Source: Photobacterium sp. TY1-4
Lineage (GTDB): Bacteria > Pseudomonadota > Gammaproteobacteria > Enterobacterales > Vibrionaceae
DNA length: 64,000 nt
NCBI RefSeq assembly: GCF_025398175.1
Contig: NZ_CP099735.1
Coordinates: 248,001-312,000 of the forward strand
Direction: 5' to 3'
Positions 42,768-50,561 of the stretch are shown piece by piece (positions within the stretch are counted from its first letter, which is position 1; the number at the start of each line of letters is the position of its first letter). The translations under genes and the position numbers were made by a program. The notes below the pieces were generated by a model. That model made no database searches. It saw only the letters and a program-made list of their open reading frames with translations, and was not told where the DNA came from.

Positions 42768-43859
42768 ATGGAACGAGCAGGGACGCCGAAACAGGACGGC
42801 TTTTATTTTCCGGCTGAATTTCAACCCCAGCAGGCTGTCTGGCTGGCCTGGCCGGAGCGGCCGGATAACTGGCGTGACGGGGCAAAACCGGCGCAACGGG
42901 TATTTGCTGAAATCGCAGAAGTGTTGAGTCAGGTGGTTGCCGTCACGGTGGTGGTTACACCGGCACAATATGCACAAGCGCGAGCCGTGTTGGGGGAGGC
43001 GATCACCGTGGTAGAAATGGCCTTTAATGATGCCTGGATGCGCGATATCGGCCCGACAGCATTGCTCAATGACCACGGTGAACTCCGGGCGGTCAGCTGG
43101 CAGTTCAATGCCTGGGGTGGCCATCACAGCGGTCTATACTCTCCCTGGGAGCAGGATGATCAGGTGGCCGCTAACGTCAGTCAATTGCTGGGTGTGGATC
43201 ACTATCAGGCGCCTTTTGTCCTCGAAGGCGGGGCCATCCATACTGATGGAGAGGGTACCCTTTATGTCACGGAAGAGTGCCTGCTGCATGAGAACCGCAA
43301 CCCGCACTTGGCCCGTGAAGCACTGGAACAGCTGCTGGCGGAATATCTGAACATTGAGAAGATCATCTGGATCCCGCGCGGGCTCTATAACGATGAAACC
43401 AATGGCCATGTTGATAACCTGCTTCATGTGATTGCACCGGGCGAAGTGGTGCTGGCCTGGACGGACGATCCTACGGATCCGCAGTATGAGATTTCACGTC
43501 AGGCCTGCGCGGCAATAACCGCCGAACCGGACGCCCGGGGCCGAACCGTGACCGTTCACAAACTGCCGATGCCGGGGCCGCTGTATCTGAGTGAATCCGA
43601 AGCGGCTGGCATTCAGGCCAGTCAGGGGATGAAGCGTCAGGCCGGAGAAAGGCTGGCCGCCTCTTATTGTAATTTCCTGATGGTTAACCGAACGGTGATT
43701 TTTCCGCTGCTGGACCCGCGTACCGATGATGCGGCGAAAGCCGTGTTGCTGGCGGCGTTGCCTGACTGGCGAATCATTGGGATCCCGACCCGGGAAGTGT
43801 TACTGGGTGGCGGCAATATTCACTGTATTACACAACAAGTTCCGGTAAGCCGGGCCTGA
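42768..43859 (+). CDS. aguA: Agmatine deiminase
   Basis: A 363-residue guanidino-modifying enzyme of the peptidylarginine deiminase superfamily. It converts agmatine to N-carbamoylputrescine and ammonia. NDAWMRDIGPTALLND, FVLEGGAIHTDGEGTLYVTEECLL and YNDETNGHVDNLLHVI form the substrate site, and the nucleophile Cys is in LGGGNIHCITQQVP near the C-terminus. It directly follows aguB, forming the agmatine branch that feeds putrescine into the Puu pathway. Confidence 0.94.
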   Translation: MERAGTPKQDGFYFPAEFQPQQAVWLAWPERPDNWRDGAKPAQRVFAEIAEVLSQVVAVTVVVTPAQYAQARAVLGEAITVVEMAFNDAWMRDIGPTALLNDHGELRAVSWQFNAWGGHHSGLYSPWEQDDQVAANVSQLLGVDHYQAPFVLEGGAIHTDGEGTLYVTEECLLHENRNPHLAREALEQLLAEYLNIEKIIWIPRGLYNDETNGHVDNLLHVIAPGEVVLAWTDDPTDPQYEISRQACAAITAEPDARGRTVTVHKLPMPGPLYLSESEAAGIQASQGMKRQAGERLAASYCNFLMVNRTVIFPLLDPRTDDAAKAVLLAALPDWRIIGIPTREVLLGGGNIHCITQQVPVSRA

Positions 43860-43893
43860 AGTCATGGCTTACCGCGCGATTGAAGGAGAGATC

Positions 43894-45324
43894 ATGGAAC
43901 AGATTAAAAACCGCTCGTTAGTTGCTTTTATGTGCGAGCCTTCAGAAACCAGCCTGGCGGTGGCCAATCCGGCGAACGGTGAGGTTGTGGGACATATTCC
44001 AACCCAGTCTCGCGAGGAAATTGAAGCGGCAGTCGAACGGGCGCATGCCGCCCAGAAACTGTGGCAGAAACAGACGGCCAAAGCGCGCTCAGCGGTGCTG
44101 CGCCGCTGGTATCAGCTGATGATGGATAACCAGCAGGACCTGGCCCGGCTGATGACCCTGGAGCAAGGGAAACCGCTGAAAGAGTCGATGGGCGAAGTCG
44201 CTTATGGCGCTTCATTTATTGAATGGTTCGCTGAAGAAGCGAAACGCACTTACGGCGAGACCATTCCGGCGCCGATGGGCGATCGCCGGATTGCGACGAT
44301 TAAGCAGCCGGTTGGTGTCGCGGCAGCGATCACGCCGTGGAACTTCCCGATTGCGATGATCACCCGCAAAGCCGCCCCTGCACTAGCCGCCGGGTGTAGC
44401 TTTATTGCCAAGCCGGCCAACCAAACCCCGTTGTCAGCGCTGGCCTCGGCCGAGCTGGCGTATCAGGCCGGTATTCCGCGGGATCTGCTGATCCTGGTGG
44501 TGAACCCGTCAAGCCGGATGATTGGGGAGGTGTTTTGCACGCACCCGAAAATTCGCAAACTGTCTTTTACCGGCTCGACCCAGGTTGGACGCCTGCTGCT
44601 GGAGCAATGTGCTCAGGATGTCAAACGCACGTCAATGGAGCTGGGCGGGAATGCACCGTTTATCGTCTTTGACGATGCCGATCTGGATAAAGCCGTAGAA
44701 GGAGCGATCGCTTCTAAATTCCGGAACGCCGGACAAACCTGCGTGTGCGCCAACCGCTTCTATGTTCACGACCATGTCTATGATGCCTTCGTTGATAAGT
44801 TCGCCACCGCAGTGAAAGCGCTGAAAATTGGCAACGGCCTGGAAGAAGGCGTCGCGATTGGGCCGGTGATTGAAGAAAAAGCCAAAGAAAATATCTTGCA
44901 GCTGATTGAACAGGCCAAGCAGCAGGGCGCCTCGGTCGCTTGTGGGGATCAGCCGCAGCCGGGCCTGTTTGTTGCGCCGACAGTCCTGACGAACGTGACT
45001 CAGGATATGGTGATTGTCTCGGAAGAGATTTTTGGTCCGGTCGCCCCGGTGATCCGTTTTCACAGCGATGAAGAGCTGGTGCAGATGGCCAATGATACCA
45101 TTTATGGCCTGGCGAGTTACTTCTACAGCCGCGATATCGGCCGGATTTGGCACGTCGCCGAAGCGCTGGAATACGGCATGGTTGGGATCAATGAAGGGAT
45201 TATCTCAACGGAGGTCGCACCGTTTGGCGGGGTGAAGCAGTCCGGCATTGGTCGCGAAGGCGCCAAACAGGGGATCGACGAATATCTGGATATTAAATAT
45301 CTCTGCTTTGGCGGGTTGGAATAA
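43894..45324 (+). CDS. gabD: Succinate-semialdehyde dehydrogenase
   Basis: A 476-residue NAD(P)+-dependent aldehyde dehydrogenase of the GabD type. ITPWNFPIAMITRKAAPALAAGC and KPANQTPLSALA bind the cofactor, SMELGGNAPFIVFDDADLD contains the catalytic Glu, and RNAGQTCVCANRFYV the nucleophile Cys. It oxidises succinate semialdehyde to succinate, the last step of GABA breakdown. AAGGAG lies before ATG 43894; the frame open to 43864 adds ten non-conserved residues. Confidence 0.93.
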   Translation: MEQIKNRSLVAFMCEPSETSLAVANPANGEVVGHIPTQSREEIEAAVERAHAAQKLWQKQTAKARSAVLRRWYQLMMDNQQDLARLMTLEQGKPLKESMGEVAYGASFIEWFAEEAKRTYGETIPAPMGDRRIATIKQPVGVAAAITPWNFPIAMITRKAAPALAAGCSFIAKPANQTPLSALASAELAYQAGIPRDLLILVVNPSSRMIGEVFCTHPKIRKLSFTGSTQVGRLLLEQCAQDVKRTSMELGGNAPFIVFDDADLDKAVEGAIASKFRNAGQTCVCANRFYVHDHVYDAFVDKFATAVKALKIGNGLEEGVAIGPVIEEKAKENILQLIEQAKQQGASVACGDQPQPGLFVAPTVLTNVTQDMVIVSEEIFGPVAPVIRFHSDEELVQMANDTIYGLASYFYSRDIGRIWHVAEALEYGMVGINEGIISTEVAPFGGVKQSGIGREGAKQGIDEYLDIKYLCFGGLE

Positions 45325-45362
45325 GCAATTGTTGTTCAGTTTTTTATAAGGAAGCAAATCAC

Positions 45363-46649
45363 ATGACAACGAATCAATCATGGCAACAGCGTAAACAGCA
45401 GGTGATTGCCCGTGGGATGGGGAACCTGAGCCCGATTTATGTCGAGAAAGCAGAAAATGCTTACGTGTGGGACATCGAAGGCCGTCGCTATATCGACTTT
45501 GCCTCGGGGATTGCGGTCAATAACACCGGTCACTCCCATCCGCGGATTGTCAACGCGGTTAAAGCGCAACTGGATCGGTTCTCGCATACCTGTGCCATGG
45601 TCACCCCGTATCCGTCGTTTGTTGAGCTGGCGGAGCAACTGACTGAGCGCGTCCCGGGAGAGACCGCCAATAAGGCGATGTTCGTCACCACAGGGGCCGA
45701 AGCGGTCGAAAATGCGATTAAAGTCGCCCGAGCCCACACCGGGCGCAGCGGCGTGATTGCCTTTAAGGGCGGCTTCCATGGCCGGACCAATATGACCATG
45801 GGGCTGACCGGCAAAGTGGCTCCTTATAAAGCAGGGTTTGGTCCGTTCCCGAATGAAATCTACCATGTGCCGTATCCGAACGCTTACCACGGTATCAGTG
45901 TGGAAGAGAGCCTGAAGGGGATTACGGATCTGTTTGCCGCGGACATTGAGCCGACGCGCGTGGCTGCGATTATCTTCGAGCCGGTTCAGGGTGAGGGCGG
46001 TTTCTATCAGGCTCCGCCGGCATTTGCCCAGGCGCTGCGTCAGCTGTGTGACCAGCATGGGATTGTGCTGATTGCCGATGAAATCCAGACCGGCTTTGCC
46101 CGGACCGGGAAGTTGTTCGCCAGCGAATATCTGGGGATTGAGCCGGACCTGATCACCATGGCGAAGGGGATTGCCGGGGGCTTCCCGCTGTCCGCCCTGG
46201 TCGGGAAGGCGGAGATCATGGACGCCGCGGCGCCGGGTGGTCTTGGCGGCACGTATGCCGGTTCGCCACTGGCCTGCGTGGCGGCACTTGAAGTGCTCAA
46301 GATCATTGATGAGGAGCAACTCTGTGACAAGGCGCTGGCGATCGGCGAGGTGATGTCAAAGCGTCTGCAGGACATGCAGCAGCGCTTTGCCGACATCGGC
46401 GACATTCGCGTCCTGGGCGCTATGGTTGCGATGGAGCTGGTGGTTCCGGGCGCAGGCAATAAGCCGAACCCAGAGCTCACCAAAGCGCTGGTGGAAGCGG
46501 CGAATCAGGCCGGGGTGATCCTGCTCTCTTGCGGGGTACGCGGTAACGTGATTCGTTTCCTGCCCGCGCTGACTACCGACTTGTCGACGATCAACGAAGG
46601 GTTAGATGTGGTTGAGCGCTGTCTGGCTGAGTTGGTGGCAAACGCATAA
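45363..46649 (+). CDS. gabT: 4-aminobutyrate aminotransferase
   Basis: A 428-residue class III PLP aminotransferase. AENAYVWDIEGRRYIDFASGIAVNNTGH is the family N-terminus, TTGAEAVENAIKVARA and GFHGRTNMTMGLTGKVAPYK the cofactor contacts. IADEIQTGFARTGK contains the Asp that holds the pyridine ring, and TMAKGIAGGFPLSALVGK the Schiff-base Lys. It turns GABA plus 2-oxoglutarate into succinate semialdehyde plus glutamate. It is the last gene of the polyamine operon and is followed by a terminator. Confidence 0.95.
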   Translation: MTTNQSWQQRKQQVIARGMGNLSPIYVEKAENAYVWDIEGRRYIDFASGIAVNNTGHSHPRIVNAVKAQLDRFSHTCAMVTPYPSFVELAEQLTERVPGETANKAMFVTTGAEAVENAIKVARAHTGRSGVIAFKGGFHGRTNMTMGLTGKVAPYKAGFGPFPNEIYHVPYPNAYHGISVEESLKGITDLFAADIEPTRVAAIIFEPVQGEGGFYQAPPAFAQALRQLCDQHGIVLIADEIQTGFARTGKLFASEYLGIEPDLITMAKGIAGGFPLSALVGKAEIMDAAAPGGLGGTYAGSPLACVAALEVLKIIDEEQLCDKALAIGEVMSKRLQDMQQRFADIGDIRVLGAMVAMELVVPGAGNKPNPELTKALVEAANQAGVILLSCGVRGNVIRFLPALTTDLSTINEGLDVVERCLAELVANA

Positions 46650-46686
46650 AGTATATGGTTTTCCTGCCCAACCTTGACTCTTGATA

Positions 46687-46716
46687 GGCGAGCTTCGGCT
46701 CGCCTTCTTCGTTTTG
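46687..46716 (+). terminator. Terminator of the puuD-gabT operon
   Basis: GGCGAGC (46687-46693) and GCTCGCC (46698-46704) pair around a stable TTCG tetraloop, followed by TTCTTCGTTTT. Confidence 0.87.
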
Positions 46717-46757
46717 GGCGCCATACTGAGGATATAAGATCGATTCGGAGATTCATC

Positions 46758-47282
46758 ATGGCACAAGTCGGGTTTGGCGGCAGTTGTTACTGGTGCATGG
46801 AAGCGGTGTTTCGCAGCATTCGCGGGGTCAGTCTGGCTCGCTCAGTGTGGTTCACGGCGACATCGGCGCCGGAGCCCTCGGAAGGCGTGAATGTGACTTT
46901 TGATGAGGATGTGGTTGATTTTCAAACCCTGATCCATATTCATTTGAGCACCCATAGCTGTACCGAGGAACATGCATTGCGGGAGAAATATCGCTCAGCC
47001 GTGTATGTGTATGATTCAACTCAGGCGGTTGTCGCCAGCGAGAGCCTGCAACGGTTGCAGGCTTTGTTCCCTCAGCCCATTGTTACGCAGGTGCTCGAAA
47101 TTGAATCTTTCCTCACAGCTGATGCGTCGATTCAGGACTATTATTATTCCGATCCCGGTAAACCATTTTGCTGCCAGCGCATTACGCCGAAACTGAGAAT
47201 TTTGTTGCATGAGTTCGCTGCGTATGTCGACCCGGACCGGCAGGCAGTCATTGAAAGCCAGGACAGCGGATGTAACGATTGA
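46758..47282 (+). CDS. Divergent MsrA-like peptide methionine sulfoxide reductase
   Basis: A 174-residue protein of the MsrA fold. QVGFGGSCYWCMEAVFRSIRGV is the active-site loop (canonical GGGCFW, here GGSCYW, catalytic Cys kept), and EKYRSAVYVYDSTQ and IQDYYYSDPGKPFCCQ match later family blocks. The usual GHAEVVxVxFDP segment is replaced by PSEGVNVTFDED and the mid-region is short, so this is a divergent relative rather than a standard MsrA. GGAG precedes ATG 46758. Confidence 0.8.
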   Translation: MAQVGFGGSCYWCMEAVFRSIRGVSLARSVWFTATSAPEPSEGVNVTFDEDVVDFQTLIHIHLSTHSCTEEHALREKYRSAVYVYDSTQAVVASESLQRLQALFPQPIVTQVLEIESFLTADASIQDYYYSDPGKPFCCQRITPKLRILLHEFAAYVDPDRQAVIESQDSGCND

Positions 47283-47295
47283 GAGGAAATCAGCT

Positions 47296-47643
47296 ATGAC
47301 CAGCAAAGTGTATCCCCTAGAACATGACACAGTGCATAAAGAATATCGGATGGAAGTCGCGCCAGACACATTTGCTCGGGTCACCTACAGCCAGGACGAG
47401 CAGGTACTTCATTTAAATTACTCTGAGGTGCCGCAAAGTATGCGTGGCCATGGCCTGGGAAGTATGCTGATGGAGAAGGTTCTGACAACAATTCAGGCGG
47501 AAGGGTATCAAATCCTGCCGGTGTGCGGCTTTATCCGGAACTACGTTGCCGAGCATCCGGAATGGCATCACTTGTTGGCAGACGGGCATGAAAAAGGCGA
47601 GCCGAAGCTCGCCCTGGAAAGTCAGCGGTCAGTGAAGCGTTAA
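47296..47643 (+). CDS. Small GNAT acetyltransferase (YidJ/Acetyltransf_CG type)
   Basis: A 115-residue minimal GNAT. LHLNYSEVPQSMRGHGLGSMLMEKVL contains the acetyl-CoA loop (RGHGLG), and QILPVCGFIRNYVAEHPEW is the signature PxCxxxxxxxxxHPEW end of the GCN5-like small family that includes Arabidopsis At1g77540 and YidJ-like proteins. The acceptor substrate is unknown. GAGGAAA precedes ATG 47296. It follows the MsrA-like gene by 13 bases and its end overlaps the phoX end by four bases tail to tail. Confidence 0.88.
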   Translation: MTSKVYPLEHDTVHKEYRMEVAPDTFARVTYSQDEQVLHLNYSEVPQSMRGHGLGSMLMEKVLTTIQAEGYQILPVCGFIRNYVAEHPEWHHLLADGHEKGEPKLALESQRSVKR

Positions 47644-49541
47644 GCTCCAATTATCCCGCCGTCTTTTCGCGTAATGCGGATCACCGAAGAGCGCGGAATA
47701 TTGTTCCCGCCATCCGGGAAGTGCGAGGGTGCTAACTCTTCGCCCGGGTGCTGAACTCCGACGAACATGGTTTTCTGATCCGGGCTGAAGGTCAGGCCGG
47801 TGATCTCACAGGCAATCGGTCCGGTCAGGAAACGGCGTACCTCGCCGGTGTCCGGATCGCCGCACAGCATCTGGTTGTTCCCCATGTCGGCGAAATCGCC
47901 TTTGTTCGAGTATTTTCCGTCCGTTTGGATCCACAGGCGACCGGCATTATCAAAGCCGATGCCGTCCGGGCTGTTGAACATGTTGGCTTCGGTAATATTG
48001 TCACTGCCTGCCATTAAGCCATCTTGGTGAACCGCCGGGTTCCCGGCAATCAGGTACAGATCCCAGTCAAAGCGGCTGGCAGTGTGATCTTTACCGGACG
48101 GCATCCAGCGGACGATGTGGCCGTACGGGTTTTTCTCACGCGGGTTCACAGCATCAACCGGTTGGTTTGCTTTCACGCCGCGGTTCTTGTTGTTGGTCAG
48201 GGTACAGAAAGCCTGCTGGGTTTTCGGGTTGACGGCAACCCACTCCGGGCGGTCCATGGTCGTGGCGCCGACTTGGGTCGCGGCTTTGCGTGCAAAAATC
48301 AGCACTTCACCCTGATCGGCAAATCCGTTTTCCGGTGTAAGGCCGTTTTTGCCCCAGGTCAGTTCAATCCACTCACCCTGACCGTTCAGCTCGCCATCTT
48401 TGGCCGAGAATTTGGCGACGTACAGGGTGCCTTCTTCAAGCAGATCACGGTTGGCGGTTGAATTCCCCGGATTGTACTTGTGTTTCGAGACAAAGCGGTA
48501 CAGGTGCTCCCCACGCTCGTCATCTCCCAGATAGACCACGACATGGCCGTCATTATTGATCGTGACGGCGGCATTTTCATGTTTAAACCGACCCAGCGCG
48601 GTGCGCTTCTTCGGTGTTGAATTCGGGTTCATCGGGTCGATTTCAACCACCCAGCCGAAGCGGTGGGGCTCGTTCGGATTCTTGGCCAGATCAAAACGCG
48701 AATCAAACTTGTGCCACTGGTAACCCGCATCCTGGTTTGAAATGCCGTAGCGCTTGTAGTTGCTGTCGAGTGCCGGGTTGGCATCAGAGCCGAAATAGCC
48801 GTTGAAGTTCTCTTCACACGTGAGGTAGGTGCCCCAAGGCGTTTCGCCGTTGGCACAGTTGTTAAACGTCCCCAGTGCCAGCTTCCCGGCCGGATCGGCA
48901 GCCGTTTTCAGTAAGGGGTGTCCCGCTGCAGGACCGGTCAGCGCCATTTCGGTATTGGCAGTGATCCGGCGGTTCAGGCGACCATTTTTGTTTAGGACCC
49001 ACTGACCGTTCATTTTTGAGAGCTCGATGATTGACACGCCGTGGGCAGCCTGGGCTTTTTTCACATCGTCAGCGGTCATCTTTTTACCCTGATGGGCAAA
49101 CAGATATTCATAGTTGGTGTATTCGTTGTTCACCGACAGCACCGCGCGATCATCACTGATTTGGAAGAAGGTCATCCCGTCATTGTTATCGCCAAATTGT
49201 CGGGCCTGTGCCTGGCTGTTCGCGGTTTGGTTGAATGACGGCGCACCGTTAAAAATCGGGTCTCCCCAGGAAACCAGCACATCTGCCTGATAGCCTTCAG
49301 GCACCACAAGGGTATCGGCCGTTGAAACCTGCACCGGGCTGAAGCCCAGCAGTTTGCCTTTCCCGGTTTGGGCAGCAATGGCTTGAGAAACCGGAGACGC
49401 AGCGAAGAAAGCCACGGTGCTCGTTGCGGTTGCAGTTTTGAGGAATCCGCGACGGCTCAGGCCTTTGCTGATGATGTCGTTGAAGGCGGGTTCTTCATGG
49501 CGGGGATGAAGTTGCTGATCTTGCTGATCAAAACGGCTCAT
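47640..49541 (-). CDS. phoX: PhoX-type alkaline phosphatase
   Basis: A 633-residue secreted phosphatase of the PhoX/DUF839 family. The N-terminus has a twin-arginine signal (GLSRRGFLKTATATSTVAFFAA). The mature beta-propeller carries NNEYTNYEYLF, TCEENFNGYFG, FGWVVEIDP, RFKHENAAVTINNDGHVVVYLGDDERGEHLYRF and SPDGIGFDNAGRLWIQTDG, the sites that bind the iron-calcium cluster in known PhoX. It releases phosphate from organic esters outside the cell. A Pho box lies upstream, fitting phosphate-starvation control. Confidence 0.94.
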   Translation of the reverse strand: MSRFDQQDQQLHPRHEEPAFNDIISKGLSRRGFLKTATATSTVAFFAASPVSQAIAAQTGKGKLLGFSPVQVSTADTLVVPEGYQADVLVSWGDPIFNGAPSFNQTANSQAQARQFGDNNDGMTFFQISDDRAVLSVNNEYTNYEYLFAHQGKKMTADDVKKAQAAHGVSIIELSKMNGQWVLNKNGRLNRRITANTEMALTGPAAGHPLLKTAADPAGKLALGTFNNCANGETPWGTYLTCEENFNGYFGSDANPALDSNYKRYGISNQDAGYQWHKFDSRFDLAKNPNEPHRFGWVVEIDPMNPNSTPKKRTALGRFKHENAAVTINNDGHVVVYLGDDERGEHLYRFVSKHKYNPGNSTANRDLLEEGTLYVAKFSAKDGELNGQGEWIELTWGKNGLTPENGFADQGEVLIFARKAATQVGATTMDRPEWVAVNPKTQQAFCTLTNNKNRGVKANQPVDAVNPREKNPYGHIVRWMPSGKDHTASRFDWDLYLIAGNPAVHQDGLMAGSDNITEANMFNSPDGIGFDNAGRLWIQTDGKYSNKGDFADMGNNQMLCGDPDTGEVRRFLTGPIACEITGLTFSPDQKTMFVGVQHPGEELAPSHFPDGGNNIPRSSVIRITRKDGGIIGA

Positions 49542-49628
49542 GGGGTTGCTTCCTTTTTTATTATTCGTGCTGACATATTCACTGGGTGGGAATGCTATCG
49601 ATTGATTATGAATGAGCGGTTACCCGAT

Positions 49629-49647
49629 GATGAAGGATTTTTGACAG
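49629..49647 (-). promoter_or_regulatory. Pho box upstream of phoX
   Basis: On the minus strand CTGTCAAAAATCCTTCATC reads as two seven-base PhoB half-sites, CTGTCAA and CCTTCAT, at the correct 11-bp period, matching the CTGTCAT consensus at 6/7 and 5/7. It lies 88-106 bases before the phoX start. Confidence 0.78.
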
Positions 49648-49816
49648 TACTCGCTGCATCTTAACTCTGGTTTTTCCGGCGTTACCACGGGTTGTTCTGT
49701 TTGTTCGCCTCAAGCTTCATTTCCGGGATCTGGGGCGTCTACATCGGTTGGATGCGGTTTTTGCTCTACACTTTAAAGTACTGATTTTCATGGATGAGCG
49801 ATAAGGAGTGCACAGC

Positions 49817-50179
49817 ATGAGCAAGGGAAGTATCAAGTACTGGAATGTATTGGCCGAGAAGCACCGGAACCGTTGGAAAGCGCTGGATGGAACGGATGGC
49901 ATGATTGAGCAGGTGACCTTGGGCAAAGACAGCGCCAGTGGTGATGTAACTCGATTGACACGGTTCAAGGCCGGCGCGGATACCACCCCCTTTGGCCATA
50001 GTTGCCATGATTTTCCGGAAGAGGTGTTTGTCGTTTCCGGTCGGCTTTATGATCAGGCGAATGAGCGATGGTTGGAGCAGGGAGATTACGCCAGCCGCTT
50101 ACCCGGGGAAATTCACGGTCCGTTTTTGTGTGAGCAGGAATGCATTGTGCTTGAGATTTCATCACCCGGGCCTCTGTGA
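49817..50179 (+). CDS. Cupin domain protein
   Basis: A 120-residue single cupin. FGHSCHDFPEEVFVVSGRLYDQANERWLEQGDYASRLPGEIHGPFLCEQECIVLEIS contains both cupin motifs with His, Glu and a second His as likely metal ligands, similar to ChrR-like anti-sigma cupins and other small cupins. The function is unknown. ATG 49817 lies eight bases after AAGGAG; the GTG at 49808 overlaps that site. It is divergent from phoX. Confidence 0.82.
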   Translation: MSKGSIKYWNVLAEKHRNRWKALDGTDGMIEQVTLGKDSASGDVTRLTRFKAGADTTPFGHSCHDFPEEVFVVSGRLYDQANERWLEQGDYASRLPGEIHGPFLCEQECIVLEISSPGPL

Positions 50180-50561
50180 ATAAACGATGCGTAAATGAGC
50201 GATGTGTAAAAGAGCTATGGTGATAAAGCGCTATGCGAATCAGGTGATTTGGGGGCGAACCACGGCATGAGAGGCGTGGCTGGCCGCTTTCTTGAGGGCG
50301 ACAAACGGTCGTTGTTCAGGTGACACCGGAAGCGCGTCGGCCCAAGTCGTGTTGAGCTTGTGCGGTCATTTGTTAGTGTGCGAAATATTGTGATCTAATG
50401 ATTCAATTCATTCATTTTTAAGCGGCTGTGCCTTTTTGTCTGTTTGTTGTGCTGTTTTATTAATGCTTGACACTTCAGTCACATAAATGATTTGATCTGG
50501 GTGGAATAGATTTCATTATAGGACTAAGCATTCTTGGCGTAATGCTGCCAAGTAGGATTCA
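50180..50561. other. Intergenic region before the BCCT gene
   Basis: This 382-base gap holds the 15-bp repeat array at 50185-50246 near the cupin stop codon. Further on is TTGACA at 50467-50472 with a weak TTTGAT at 50491-50496 (18-base spacer), a candidate BCCT promoter. No gene was recognised. Confidence 0.45.
50185..50246. repeat. Degenerate 15-16-bp tandem repeat, four units
   Basis: Units start at 50185 (CGATGCGTAAATGAG), 50200 (CGATGTGTAAAAGAG), 50215 (CTATGGTGATAAAGCG) and 50231 (CTATGCGAATCAGGTG). The first two match at 13 of 15 bases; later ones keep CTATG and drift. The array begins five bases after the cupin stop codon. Confidence 0.65.

Noticed and set aside
41995..42885. 296-codon minus-strand frame across aguB and aguA
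   Set aside because: Antisense shadow of two well-supported genes; composition is typical of reverse-frame translation in GC-rich codons.
45378..46319. Long minus-strand frame of 313 codons inside gabT
   Set aside because: It is fully antisense to gabT, which has every conserved aminotransferase motif. The antisense translation is His/Arg-rich with no recognisable domain.
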